The notes below the pieces were generated by a model. The model saw nothing but the letters and a program-made list of their open reading frames with translations. It was not told the DNA's origin and ran no database searches. From Umezawaea sp036375055 (GTDB lineage Bacteria; Actinomycetota; Actinomycetes; Mycobacteriales; Pseudonocardiaceae): a stretch of DNA of 64,000 nt. The stretch's first letter is position 1. The number at the start of each line of letters is the position of its first letter. Position numbers and translations under genes: made by a program. The stretch covers positions 1 to 64,000 of the forward strand of contig NZ_DASUSQ010000146.1 of the NCBI RefSeq assembly GCF_036375055.1, read 5' to 3'. This document shows positions 1-7,535 of the stretch, one piece after another.

Positions 1-459
1 CTCGTCGGTCATCGCGAGCAGAAGTCCGCGGGCGAACAGCAGGGACGCCAGGGTGACGATGAACGGCGCCATGTTCGTGCGGGCGATCAGCAGGCCGTTG
101 ATCAGCCCGATCAGCCCGCACACCACCAGCGGCAGCAGCAGCGCGGCGAAGAACCCGTACTGCGAGCCCCACGCCGCGAGCACGCCGCCGAGGGCGTAGA
201 GCGAGCCGACGGACAGGTCGATGCCACCAGTGATGATCACGAACGTCATGCCGAGCGCGATCACCGCCAGGAACGAGCTCTGGAGCGCCAGGTCGCGGAG
301 GTTGTCCAGGCTGCCGAAGCGCGGGAACGAGAACCACGCCACGACCACCACGAGCACGAGCGCGATGGCCGCGCCCTGCCGTTGCAGGACGCCGGTCATC
401 AGCTCGCGCCGGGTCGTGGAGGCGGTGGTGTCCGGAGGATCGGTGATCACGGCGGTCAA
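1..459 (-). CDS. yjfF: Sugar ABC transporter permease, YjfF-like (3' part outside window)
   Basis: Inner-membrane permease of a ribose/galactofuranose-class ABC importer; only the first 153 codons lie in the window and the frame is open to base 1. The visible protein has a hydrophilic N-terminus, several hydrophobic helices, and the family motif GGIDLSVGSLYALGG. I chose the TTG at 459 because it overlaps the TGA of the upstream permease (TTGA), the coupling seen across this operon; the GTG three codons further in is an alternative. It is the last visible gene of a four-gene operon in the same order as Escherichia coli ytfQ-ytfR-ytfT-yjfF. Family assignment is firm; the galactofuranose substrate is inferred from gene order and from the binding protein. 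Confidence 0.85.
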   Translation of the reverse strand, partial: MTAVITDPPDTTASTTRRELMTGVLQRQGAAIALVLVVVVAWFSFPRFGSLDNLRDLALQSSFLAVIALGMTFVIITGGIDLSVGSLYALGGVLAAWGSQYGFFAALLLPLVVCGLIGLINGLLIARTNMAPFIVTLASLLFARGLLLAMTDE

Positions 460-1421
460 CGGGTGCTCCGTTCACGGGCGACGTACACCGCGACGACGAT
501 GATCGCGGCCTGGACCATCTGCGCGGTCGAGTCGGGCAGGTTGTGCTTGATGAGCGTGGCGCGCACCAGCTGCATGAGGATCACGCCGAACACCGTGCCG
601 AGGATCCGCACCCGACCGCCGGTGAGCGCCGTGCCGCCGACCACCACCGCGGTGATGGCGGACAGCTCCATCAGCAGCCCGATGTCGGCCGGGTCGCTGG
701 CGCTGAGCCGGGCGGTCGCGAGCACGCCCGCCACGGCCGCGAGCAGGCCGCAGATCGCGTAGACGCCGACCAGCACGGACTTCACCGGCAGACCGGCCAG
801 CCCGCTCGCCGTGCGGTTGCCGCCGATCGCGACCAGCCTGCGGCCGAACGTGGTGCGTCCGACCAGCAGCGCCACCACGACCGACAGCAGGCCCGCGATC
901 CACACGCTGATCGGGATGCCCGCGAGGTCGCCGGTGCCCAGTTCGAGGAACGACTTGTCGTGCAGCTGCACGAGCTGGCCCTCGGCTATCACGAGCGCGA
1001 GCCCGCGCCCGCCGACCAGCAGCGCCAGTGTCGCCACGATCGGCTGGATGCCGAGGTGGGCGACCAGGAAGCCGTTGAACATCCCGGCCGCGAGCCCGAC
1101 CGCCAGCGCGATGAGGACGGCCGGGACCGGGCCCGCGCCCAGGTACAGCGGGATGAGCGACGCGGCGAGCGCCATCACGGCGCCGACCGACAGGTCGACG
1201 CCCTCGGTGCCGATCACCAGCGCCATGCCCAGCGCCACGATGCAGACCGGCGCGGCCTGCACGAGCTGCGTGCGGAAGTTGCCCAGCGTCAGGAAGTTCG
1301 CGGTGAAGAACACGTTGAACAGCAGCAGCGCCACGACGGCCACGTAGACGCCGTACTCCTGGAGCCACCGGGCCACGCGGGCGCGGTCGATCCCGCCCGC
1401 CGTCGCCGTCGCCGCGGTCAC
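456..1421 (-). CDS. ytfT: Sugar ABC transporter permease, YtfT-like
   Basis: A 321-aa multi-spanning permease of the RbsC/YtfT family (BPD_transp_2). About 8-10 hydrophobic segments are visible, with the family motif TEGVDLSVGAVMALAAS in the first third and a conserved GGTALTGGRG-like loop near the C-terminus (GGTALTGGRVRILGTVFG). It would pair with the YjfF-like permease downstream as a heterodimeric pore for a furanose sugar. Its start overlaps the end of the ATPase gene by 4 nt, and its stop overlaps the next permease start, so the genes should be translationally coupled. The family is certain; the sugar is an inference. Confidence 0.88.
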   Translation of the reverse strand: MTAATATAGGIDRARVARWLQEYGVYVAVVALLLFNVFFTANFLTLGNFRTQLVQAAPVCIVALGMALVIGTEGVDLSVGAVMALAASLIPLYLGAGPVPAVLIALAVGLAAGMFNGFLVAHLGIQPIVATLALLVGGRGLALVIAEGQLVQLHDKSFLELGTGDLAGIPISVWIAGLLSVVVALLVGRTTFGRRLVAIGGNRTASGLAGLPVKSVLVGVYAICGLLAAVAGVLATARLSASDPADIGLLMELSAITAVVVGGTALTGGRVRILGTVFGVILMQLVRATLIKHNLPDSTAQMVQAAIIVVAVYVARERSTR

Positions 1422-2929
1422 GGCGCCTCCCCCGCGATGGCGGCGAGCACCTTGTCCTGGGTGAGGTCGTCTCCCGACAGCTCACCCACCACGGCCCCGT
1501 CCTTGAGCACGACCAGCCGGTCGGCCCCGTCGATCAGTTCCTCCATCTCCGAGGAGATCAGCAGCACGGCCAAGCCTTCCTGGGCGAGTTCGTCGATCAG
1601 CGCCTGCACCTCGGCCTTGGCGCCGACGTCGATGCCGCGGGTGGGCTCGTCGAGCAGCAGGACCTTCGGCCTGGTGCACAGCCAGCGGGCCAGCAGCACC
1701 TTCTGCTGGTTGCCGCCGGACAGCTCCGACACGAGCTGGTCGGGGTTGGACACCTTGATGCGCAGCCGCTTCACGAAGGTGTCGACGATCCGGTCCTGCT
1801 TCTCCCTGCTGACCACGCCGAAGCGGGACAGCTGGGGCAGCGCGGCGAGCACGATGTTCTCCCGCACGGACAGGTTGGGGATGATCCCCTCGGCCTTGCG
1901 GTCCTCGGCCAGCATGTTGATGCCCGCGCGCATCGCCGCGCCGACGTCACCGGCCTTCAGCGCCTTGCCGCCGACCAGGACCGTGCCGCCGTCGAGCGGC
2001 AGCGCGCCGACGATGGCCCGCGCGGTCTCGGTGCGGCCGGAGCCCAGCAGCCCGGCGAGGCCCACGACCTCGCCGGGCCGGATCGACACCGACACGTCGG
2101 TCAGCCGCACCCCGCTGGACAGGTTCTCCGCCCGCAGCAGCGGTTCCTTCCCGGCGTTGTGATCCTCGCCGAACGCGGTCGCGCCGTGCTCGCGGATGTC
2201 GCTGACGCTGCGGCCGAGCATCAGCGCCACCAGCTCGATGCGCGACAGGTCGTTCAGCGGTCCGGTGTGGACCATCTTCCCGTCCCGCAGCACGGTGACC
2301 CGGTCGCAGATCCGGTACAGCTCGTCCATCCGGTGGCTGACGTAGACGACCGCGATGCCCTTCTCGTGGAGCCGTTCGACGACCGAGAACAGCGTCTCGA
2401 CCTCGCGCGGCTCCAACGACGACGTCGGCTCGTCCATGATCACCACGTCGGCGTCGGTCGAGACCGCCCGCACCAGCGCGACCATCTGCTGCTCGCCGAC
2501 GCTGAGCGTCCCGAGTGGACGCTTCACGTCGGTGTCGATGCCGTAGCCCGACAGCAGCTCCTCGGCGTCGCGGTTCATCTTCGCCCAGTCCACGAGCCCG
2601 AACCGGGTCCGGGGCTCGCGGCCGAGGAACACGTTGCCCGCCACGCTGATCAGCGGGACGAGGTTGACCTCCTGGTAGATCGTGGAGATCCCTGCCTCCT
2701 GCGCCCGCACCGGGCGGTCGAAGGACACCACCTCGCCCCGCAGCCGGACCTCGCCGGAGTCGGGGCGGTGCACACCCGTGAGCACCTTGATCAGCGTGGA
2801 CTTGCCCGCGCCGTTCTCCCCGACCAGGGCGTGCACCTCCCCCGGCCGCACCGTGAACGACACCCCGTCGAGCGCTCGCACGCCGACGAACTCCTTCACG
2901 ACGTCCGTCACCTCCAGCACCGGTTCCAC
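1418..2929 (-). CDS. ytfR: Sugar ABC transporter ATPase, duplicated nucleotide-binding domains (YtfR/RbsA-like)
   Basis: A 503-aa cytoplasmic ATPase with two ABC domains in tandem, the normal size for RbsA/MglA/YtfR proteins. Domain 1 has Walker A GENGAGKST (about residues 38-46), signature SVGEQQM (143-149) and Walker B VVIMDEPT (162-169). Domain 2 has the degenerate Walker A GLLGSGRTE typical of this family, signature LSGGNQQK, and Walker B VLLLDEPTRGID. It powers import through the two permeases downstream. It starts one base after the stop of the binding-protein gene and overlaps the first permease by 4 nt. I see no defects in the ATP-site motifs. Confidence 0.93.
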   Translation of the reverse strand: MEPVLEVTDVVKEFVGVRALDGVSFTVRPGEVHALVGENGAGKSTLIKVLTGVHRPDSGEVRLRGEVVSFDRPVRAQEAGISTIYQEVNLVPLISVAGNVFLGREPRTRFGLVDWAKMNRDAEELLSGYGIDTDVKRPLGTLSVGEQQMVALVRAVSTDADVVIMDEPTSSLEPREVETLFSVVERLHEKGIAVVYVSHRMDELYRICDRVTVLRDGKMVHTGPLNDLSRIELVALMLGRSVSDIREHGATAFGEDHNAGKEPLLRAENLSSGVRLTDVSVSIRPGEVVGLAGLLGSGRTETARAIVGALPLDGGTVLVGGKALKAGDVGAAMRAGINMLAEDRKAEGIIPNLSVRENIVLAALPQLSRFGVVSREKQDRIVDTFVKRLRIKVSNPDQLVSELSGGNQQKVLLARWLCTRPKVLLLDEPTRGIDVGAKAEVQALIDELAQEGLAVLLISSEMEELIDGADRLVVLKDGAVVGELSGDDLTQDKVLAAIAGEAP

Positions 2930-2930
2930 G

Positions 2931-4010
2931 TCAGTACGCGTTCCCGAGCTTCTGGCTCGCGTTGGTCTCGTCGTACTGGTCGTCGGAGATCACCACGTTC
3001 TCGCTGATCTCCTTGCCGTCGGCGAAGTCCTGGAGCACCTTGAACGACAGCGGGCCGAAGCGCGGGTTGGACTCGACGACCGCGTTGTAGCTGCCGTCGG
3101 CGACGAGCTGCACCGCGTTCTTGGTGCCGTCGATCGAGACGATCTTGACGTCCTTGCCGGGCGTCTTGCCCGCGCCCTTGAGCGCGGTGACGGCGCCGAT
3201 GCCCATCTCGTCGTTCAACGCGTACACGGCGGTGATGTCCGGGTTGCTCTGGATGAGCTGCTCCATGACGGCCTGGCCCTTGGACCGGTCGAACTCGCCG
3301 GTCTGCTCCGCGACCACGGTCAGGCCGGGGGTCTTGGCCAGCTCGTCCTTGAAGCCCTTGGCGCGGTCGGTGGTCACGTTGTTGCCCGACGAGCCGAGCA
3401 GGATCGCGACCTTGCCCGTCCCGTTGGTCACGCGGGCCATCTCCACCGCGGCGCGCTTGCCCTGCTCGACGAAGTTGGAGCCGATGAACGTCAGGTAGTC
3501 GGTGCAGGGCGTGGAGGTCACCTTGCGGTCGATCGTCACGACCGGGACCTTCTTGGCCTTCGCCGCGTCGAGCGCGGGCTGGAGGCCGTCGGAGTTGAGC
3601 GGCGCCACGATCAGCAGCTGCGCACCCCGGTCCAACATGGACTTGATGTCGCTGATCTGCTTGTTCAGGTCGCTCTGCGCGTTGGTGACGAGCAGCTTGT
3701 CCTCGGGGATCCCCAGCTTCGCCGCCTCGTCCCTGATGGACTGGGTCTCGGCGGTGCGGAACGGGTTGGCCTCCTTCTCCGACTGGGAGAAGCCGACGAT
3801 CGCGGACTTCACGTCCACCTTCGGGTAACCGGTCTTGTCGAGCGTGCAGCCGGGGCCCGATGCTTGGGACGCGGCGGCGGAGGCGGCGGGGCCGGCACTG
3901 GCCTGGCCGGTGGTCTCGGCTTCGCGGCTGGTGCAGGCCGTCAGCGCGACGGTGAGCGTGGTGACCGCGAGCAGGGCGGCTTTGGTGCGGCGCACGGGCG
4001 GCGTGGACAT
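2931..4010 (-). CDS. ytfQ: Sugar-binding lipoprotein of ABC importer, YtfQ-like
   Basis: A 359-aa periplasmic-binding-protein-like lipoprotein that captures the sugar outside the membrane and passes it to the permeases. The N-terminus has a lipoprotein signal with lipobox LTAC (Cys about residue 26), then an Ala/Ser/Gly-rich linker. The mature part follows E. coli YtfQ closely from memory: VGFSQSEKEANPFRTAET, IVAPLNSDG, DRAKGFKDEL, FDRSKGQAVMEQLIQ, ALNDEMGIGAVTALK, SIDGTKNA and a C-terminal GNAY. First gene of the importer operon; its promoter lies in the 148-bp divergent region shared with the LacI regulator and carrying the 4068-4094 operator. Galactofuranose is the likely ligand by homology, but a related furanose is possible. 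Confidence 0.87.
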   Translation of the reverse strand: MSTPPVRRTKAALLAVTTLTVALTACTSREAETTGQASAGPAASAAASQASGPGCTLDKTGYPKVDVKSAIVGFSQSEKEANPFRTAETQSIRDEAAKLGIPEDKLLVTNAQSDLNKQISDIKSMLDRGAQLLIVAPLNSDGLQPALDAAKAKKVPVVTIDRKVTSTPCTDYLTFIGSNFVEQGKRAAVEMARVTNGTGKVAILLGSSGNNVTTDRAKGFKDELAKTPGLTVVAEQTGEFDRSKGQAVMEQLIQSNPDITAVYALNDEMGIGAVTALKGAGKTPGKDVKIVSIDGTKNAVQLVADGSYNAVVESNPRFGPLSFKVLQDFADGKEISENVVISDDQYDETNASQKLGNAY

Positions 4011-4067
4011 CGGTGGCTCCTCGGTCGGACGGCGTGAGCCCCGTCACGGAGACTGGGCGACAACAGA

Positions 4068-4094
4068 TTTACATCGTTGGTACAACGTTGTAAA
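4068..4094. promoter_or_regulatory. LacI-type operator between ytfQ-like operon and its regulator
   Basis: Inverted repeat with 12-nt arms TTTACATCGTTG and CAACGTTGTAAA around a 3-nt spacer (11 of 12 positions match). It contains the perfect 12-bp palindrome TACAACGTTGTA at 4081-4092, with the central CG step typical of LacI-family operators. It is the only AT-rich island in the divergent intergenic region, about 60 bp from ytfQ and 65 bp from the lacI start, so one site could repress both directions. Two half-site registers (outer 27 bp, inner 12 bp) may mean overlapping sites. Confidence 0.82.
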
Positions 4095-4158
4095 GACCCA
4101 GGTGAACCGGCTAGGATTCGTCGGGTCCCCAACTACCGACGCCGATGGGAGGCCGTTG

Positions 4159-5154
4159 TTGGCCACGCTCAAGGACGTCGCCAGGCTCGCCGGTGTGTCG
4201 GTCAAGACGGTGTCGAACGTGGTCAACGGCTACGAGTTCGTGAAACCGGACAACCGTCGCCGGGTCGAGGAAGCTCTGGCCACGACCGGCTACCGCCCGA
4301 ACATCGGAGCGCGCAACCTGCGCCGCGGCCGGACCGGCTCCCTCGCGCTGGTGCTTCCCGAGCTGAGCATCCCGTACTTCGGCGAGATGGCGGGCCTGGT
4401 CCTGGAGGCCGCCGGGGAGCACGAGTGGAACGTCCTGATCGAACAGACCCTCGGCACCAGGGACCGCGAGCGAGCCACCCTCGCGGCACTGGGCCCGCAC
4501 ATGATCGACGCGGCCATCGTCAGCCCGGAAGCGCTGCACGCCAGGGACTTCGACCAGCTCGACCCCGGCATCCCGGTGGTCATGCTGGGTGAGCACTCGG
4601 TGGACGTGCCGATCGACCACGTGGGCATCGACAACGTCCTGGCGGCCACCGTCGCCACCCGCCACCTGGTGGAACTGGGCCGCAACCGCATCGCCGCCAT
4701 CGGCGCCCACCCGTACCGCGGCACGGCCACCCAGCGCCTGGAGGGCTACCGGACGGCCCTGACGACGGCGGGCCTGCCGGTGCGCGAGGAGTACATCGTC
4801 CAGGCCCTGAACTACCACCGCCGCGACGGCGCGGACGCGATGGCCCACCTCCTGTCCCTGCCCACCCCGCCGGACGCGGTCTTCTGCTTCAACGACCTGC
4901 TGGCCATAGGCGCCCTGCGAGCGGCGGCGGAACACGGCGTCAGCGTGCCGAGGGACGTGGCGGTGGTCGGCTTCGACAACAACGAGGAGAGCGCCTACAG
5001 CATGCCCTCGTTGACCACGATCGCCCCGGACAAGGCGGCGATCGCCCACAGCGCGGTAGACCTGATCCGCCGCAGGCTCAAGGGCGGCCAGGACCTGGAA
5101 CCGGAGGACGTGCAAACCCCGTTCTCCCTGGAGATCAGGGAAAGCACCAGGTAG
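4159..5154 (+). CDS. LacI-family transcriptional regulator of the sugar importer
   Basis: A 331-aa repressor: N-terminal LacI helix-turn-helix and hinge (MATLKDVARLAGVSVKTVSN, then VVNGYEFVKP...RRRVEEALATTGYRPN), followed by a periplasmic-binding-protein-like effector domain with SLALVLPELSIPYFGEMA, DHVGIDN, DAVFCFNDLLAIGALRAA and VVGFDNNEESAY. I placed the start at TTG 4159: GGGAGG (4147-4152) lies 6 nt upstream and the protein then begins exactly at the family start (ATLKDVA). The adjacent TTG at 4156 is less well spaced. It is divergent from the importer operon and probably binds the palindrome at 4068-4094, releasing it on binding the imported sugar. Confidence 0.93.
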   Translation: MATLKDVARLAGVSVKTVSNVVNGYEFVKPDNRRRVEEALATTGYRPNIGARNLRRGRTGSLALVLPELSIPYFGEMAGLVLEAAGEHEWNVLIEQTLGTRDRERATLAALGPHMIDAAIVSPEALHARDFDQLDPGIPVVMLGEHSVDVPIDHVGIDNVLAATVATRHLVELGRNRIAAIGAHPYRGTATQRLEGYRTALTTAGLPVREEYIVQALNYHRRDGADAMAHLLSLPTPPDAVFCFNDLLAIGALRAAAEHGVSVPRDVAVVGFDNNEESAYSMPSLTTIAPDKAAIAHSAVDLIRRRLKGGQDLEPEDVQTPFSLEIRESTR

Positions 5155-5164
5155 CGGAACCAGC

Positions 5165-5184
5165 GGCGGAGCGGCCCCTCCGCC
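5165..5184 (+). terminator. Probable terminator of lacI-type gene
   Basis: GC-rich hairpin GGCGGAG-CGGCCC-CTCCGCC starting about 10 bp after the regulator stop codon; 7-bp perfect stem, 6-nt loop, no U-tract, as is common in high-GC actinomycetes. The rest of the gap to 5330 shows nothing else I recognise. Confidence 0.5.
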
Positions 5185-5334
5185 CCGCCTCCGCTCGCGA
5201 GCTCTCCCGGCGGCCGGCGCGGCCGAGCGCAGGCACGCACCCCACCCCCCGCTCCCGGCACCCAGGACCGCCCCGCGGCGCGCGTCCTCCCTTCGAAGCA
5301 CCCGCACCATGTGACCCATGACACACTCTTCGGA

Positions 5335-5359
5335 GAACCTCCAGCCCGACCGGGGCGTC
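5335..5359 (+). promoter_or_regulatory. ECF-type promoter (GAAC-N17-CGTC) upstream of sigma operon
   Basis: GAAC at 5335-5338 and CGTC at 5356-5359 are separated by 17 bp, matching the canonical extracytoplasmic-function sigma promoter (GGAAC, 16-17 bp, CGTC). The -10 ends only 8-10 nt before the GTG starts at 5367/5369, so the transcript would be leaderless or nearly so. Most likely autoregulation by the sigma factor it precedes; another ECF sigma could also use it. Confidence 0.6.
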
Positions 5360-5368
5360 TAGCGGGGT

Positions 5369-5923
5369 GTGGGACCGATCAGGACCGAACCGACCGATGA
5401 GGAGCACCTCGTCAGGCTGGTCGCCAAGGGCGACCGGGCCGCCTTCGAGGAGCTCTACCGGAGAACCTCGCCGTGGATCGCGGTCCGCCTGCGCCGACGG
5501 TGCTCGGACGACCAGGTCGTCGCCGAGGTCATGCAGGAGACCTACCTCTCCGTCTGGCGGGCGGCGGGTGCCTTCGCGGGCGCGGGCGCCGGTGGCACCG
5601 CGGTCGGCTGGCTCTGGACGATCGCGGCCAGACGCCTGATCGACGCCTTCCGCAGACGCGCGCACCACGCCGTCCCGCCCGCCGCGGCGGCGCCGGAACC
5701 CGCCTCCGCCGCGGCGGAGGACGAGGTGCTCGCCCACGTCGTCGGCGACGAGGTCGGTGACGCGCTGCGGCGGCTCGCGCCGGAACTGCGGCAGGTGCTC
5801 CAGGCGATGGTGCTCGACGGGCTGACCGTGCGGGAGACCGCGGTCCTGCTCGGGGTGCCCGAGGGCACCGTCAAGACCCGCGCTCGGCGGGCACGGATCG
5901 CGATGCGGGAGGCGCTGACATGA
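5369..5923 (+). CDS. ECF RNA polymerase sigma factor
   Basis: A 184-aa sigma-70 of the ECF class. Region 2 is visible as LVRLVAKGDRAAFEELY...VVAEVMQETYLSVWRAA...WLWTIAARRLIDAFRRR, then an Ala/Pro-rich linker, then region 4 as LRRLAPELRQVLQAMVLDGLTVRETAVLLGVPEGTVKTRARRAR, ending at the usual ECF length. GTG 5369 is used (GTG 5367 is in another frame). No clear Shine-Dalgarno exists, consistent with a leaderless message from the promoter at 5335-5359. It overlaps the next gene, a zinc-finger membrane protein, by 4 nt (ATGA). It probably controls this operon, whose other genes encode an ABC exporter. Confidence 0.92.
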   Translation: MGPIRTEPTDEEHLVRLVAKGDRAAFEELYRRTSPWIAVRLRRRCSDDQVVAEVMQETYLSVWRAAGAFAGAGAGGTAVGWLWTIAARRLIDAFRRRAHHAVPPAAAAPEPASAAAEDEVLAHVVGDEVGDALRRLAPELRQVLQAMVLDGLTVRETAVLLGVPEGTVKTRARRARIAMREALT

Positions 5924-6732
5924 CCGTGGAACACCCCAGTGAGCGGCTCGTCGGCCGCTACGCGCGGGGCGAGGTGGACATCCCGGCCGACGAGGTGTGG
6001 GCCGTCGAATCGCACCTGGAGTCGTGCGCGGCGTGCCGGGCCCGGCTCGCGACCGCCGTCGAGGGGTCGACGTCCGCGCTGCTCGACGCCGTCTGGACGG
6101 ACCTCGAACCGCGGCTCGTGCCGCAGCCCCGACCGAGGCGGCACCGGCTGCGCGGGCTCGCGGGCTGGATCAGCCCGACGATGGTGCCGTGGCTGGTGAT
6201 GACGATGGCCGTCACGCTCCTGGCGGTGCTGCTCGACACCTTCGCCGGGTGGAACACCGGGCCGAGCGGCGACGAGCTCCCGCTGGTGCTGCTCGTCGCG
6301 CCGGTGCTGCCGGTGCTCGGCGTCGCGGCGGCGTGGGCCAAGGCGCTCGACCCGATGCACGAGGTGGTCGCGTCGACCCCCCGCGCGGGCCTGTACCTGC
6401 TGCTGCGGCGCACGGTCTCGGTGCTGGTGGTGGTGATCCCGACGCTGTTCGTCGCGGGGTGGGGCTCCTCCACCGCGCTCTGGCTCGTGCCGTGCCTGGC
6501 CTTCACCACCGGCACGCTCGCGCTCAGCGGCCTGGTCGGCATCACCCGCGCCGCCGCCGGGCTGATCGCGGTGTGGGCCGTCGTGATCGTCGCGCCCCCC
6601 GTGGCGCTGGACCAGCCGTCCGTCGTCCTGCACGAGAACGGACTTCCCGTGTGGGGCGCGCTCTTCGTGCTCGGGGGACTCGTCGTGGCCGTCCGCAGGG
6701 GCGCCTACGCGGACCTGGGCGCACACCGATGA
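5920..6732 (+). CDS. Zinc-finger (zf-HC2) multi-spanning membrane protein, putative anti-sigma factor
   Basis: A 270-aa protein with an N-terminal ZAS zinc finger, H32-x3-C36-x2-C39, as in anti-sigma factors that hold an ECF sigma in the cytoplasm. Residues from about 88 form six hydrophobic segments (roughly 88-107, 119-140, 158-180, 185-208, 211-230, 243-258). Most anti-sigma factors of this family have one membrane helix, so six helices are unusual and suggest the membrane part itself senses the signal or docks to the ABC subunits downstream. Coupled to the sigma gene by ATGA and to the ATPase gene by an optional ATGA. The anti-sigma role is inferred from the motif and position. Confidence 0.82.
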   Translation: MTVEHPSERLVGRYARGEVDIPADEVWAVESHLESCAACRARLATAVEGSTSALLDAVWTDLEPRLVPQPRPRRHRLRGLAGWISPTMVPWLVMTMAVTLLAVLLDTFAGWNTGPSGDELPLVLLVAPVLPVLGVAAAWAKALDPMHEVVASTPRAGLYLLLRRTVSVLVVVIPTLFVAGWGSSTALWLVPCLAFTTGTLALSGLVGITRAAAGLIAVWAVVIVAPPVALDQPSVVLHENGLPVWGALFVLGGLVVAVRRGAYADLGAHR

Positions 6733-6743
6733 AGGGGAACAGG

Positions 6744-7535
6744 ATGACCAACGCGGTGGACACCGCACCCACGACCTACGCGTGGGAGATCAAGGCGACC
6801 GGGCTCGTGGTCCGCGCCGGGGCGCGCAAGGTCGCCGTCGACGGGCTCGACCTGTCGCTCGGGACCGGCGTGCACGGCCTGCTCGGCCCCAACGGCGCGG
6901 GCAAGACCACCCTGATCAGGGCACTGGCGACGGTGCTCCGCCCGGCCGGTGGCGCGCTCGAACTGCTCGGCACGGCCGTCGGGGGACGTGCCGACCAGCG
7001 CGAGGTGCGCCGCAGGCTCGGGTACCTGCCGCAGGAGTTCGGGTACTACAAGCGCTTCACGGTCCGCGAGTTCGTCGAGTACATGGCGTGGCTCAAGGAG
7101 ATGCCGAAGCGGGACGTCGCCGCCGCGGTGCAGCGGGCCATCGAGCGGGTGGGCCTCGCCGACCGCGCCGACTCCAGGATGAAGACCCTGTCCGGGGGCA
7201 TGGTGCGGCGGGCCGGGATCGCGCAGGCCATCGTCAACGACCCGACGGTCCTGCTGCTCGACGAGCCGACGGCGGGCCTCGACCCGGCGCAGCGGCTGCG
7301 GTTCCGCGAACTGCTCCAGGAACTCGGCACCGACAGCTGCGTCGTCGTGTCGACCCACCTGGTCGAGGACGTGGCCACCGCGTGCACCGACGTCGTGCTG
7401 TTCGCCGAGGGCAAGCTCGTCTTCCAGGGCACCCCGGCGCAGCTGGCCGCGGCGGGCACGTCCGAGCACGTCGGCGACAGCCCCATCGAACGCGGCTACA
7501 CCGCGCTCCTCAACCAGGGAAGGGGTGGCTGGTGA
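6744..7535 (+). CDS. ABC transporter ATP-binding protein (exporter class)
   Basis: A 263-aa ATPase of the multidrug/bacteriocin-exporter class. Walker A GPNGAGKTT (about 48-56), Q-loop LPQEFGYYKRFTVREFVEYMAWLK, signature TLSGGMVRR, Walker B VLLLDEPTAGLDP and switch His in VVSTHLVEDV are all intact. Start ATG 6744 has AAGGGG 6 nt upstream; ATG 6729, overlapping the previous stop, is the alternative and would add MKGNR. GTGA overlap with the next gene. It should energise the two membrane proteins encoded downstream. Substrate unknown. Confidence 0.93.
   Translation: MTNAVDTAPTTYAWEIKATGLVVRAGARKVAVDGLDLSLGTGVHGLLGPNGAGKTTLIRALATVLRPAGGALELLGTAVGGRADQREVRRRLGYLPQEFGYYKRFTVREFVEYMAWLKEMPKRDVAAAVQRAIERVGLADRADSRMKTLSGGMVRRAGIAQAIVNDPTVLLLDEPTAGLDPAQRLRFRELLQELGTDSCVVVSTHLVEDVATACTDVVLFAEGKLVFQGTPAQLAAAGTSEHVGDSPIERGYTALLNQGRGGW

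Noticed and set aside
543..2162. 539-aa plus-strand frame
   Set aside because: Antisense to the importer permease and ATPase genes; composition is His/Arg/Ala-rich shadow text.
4068..4094. Transcription terminator between divergent genes
   Set aside because: The dyad is AT-rich, lies upstream of both genes, and has LacI operator character.
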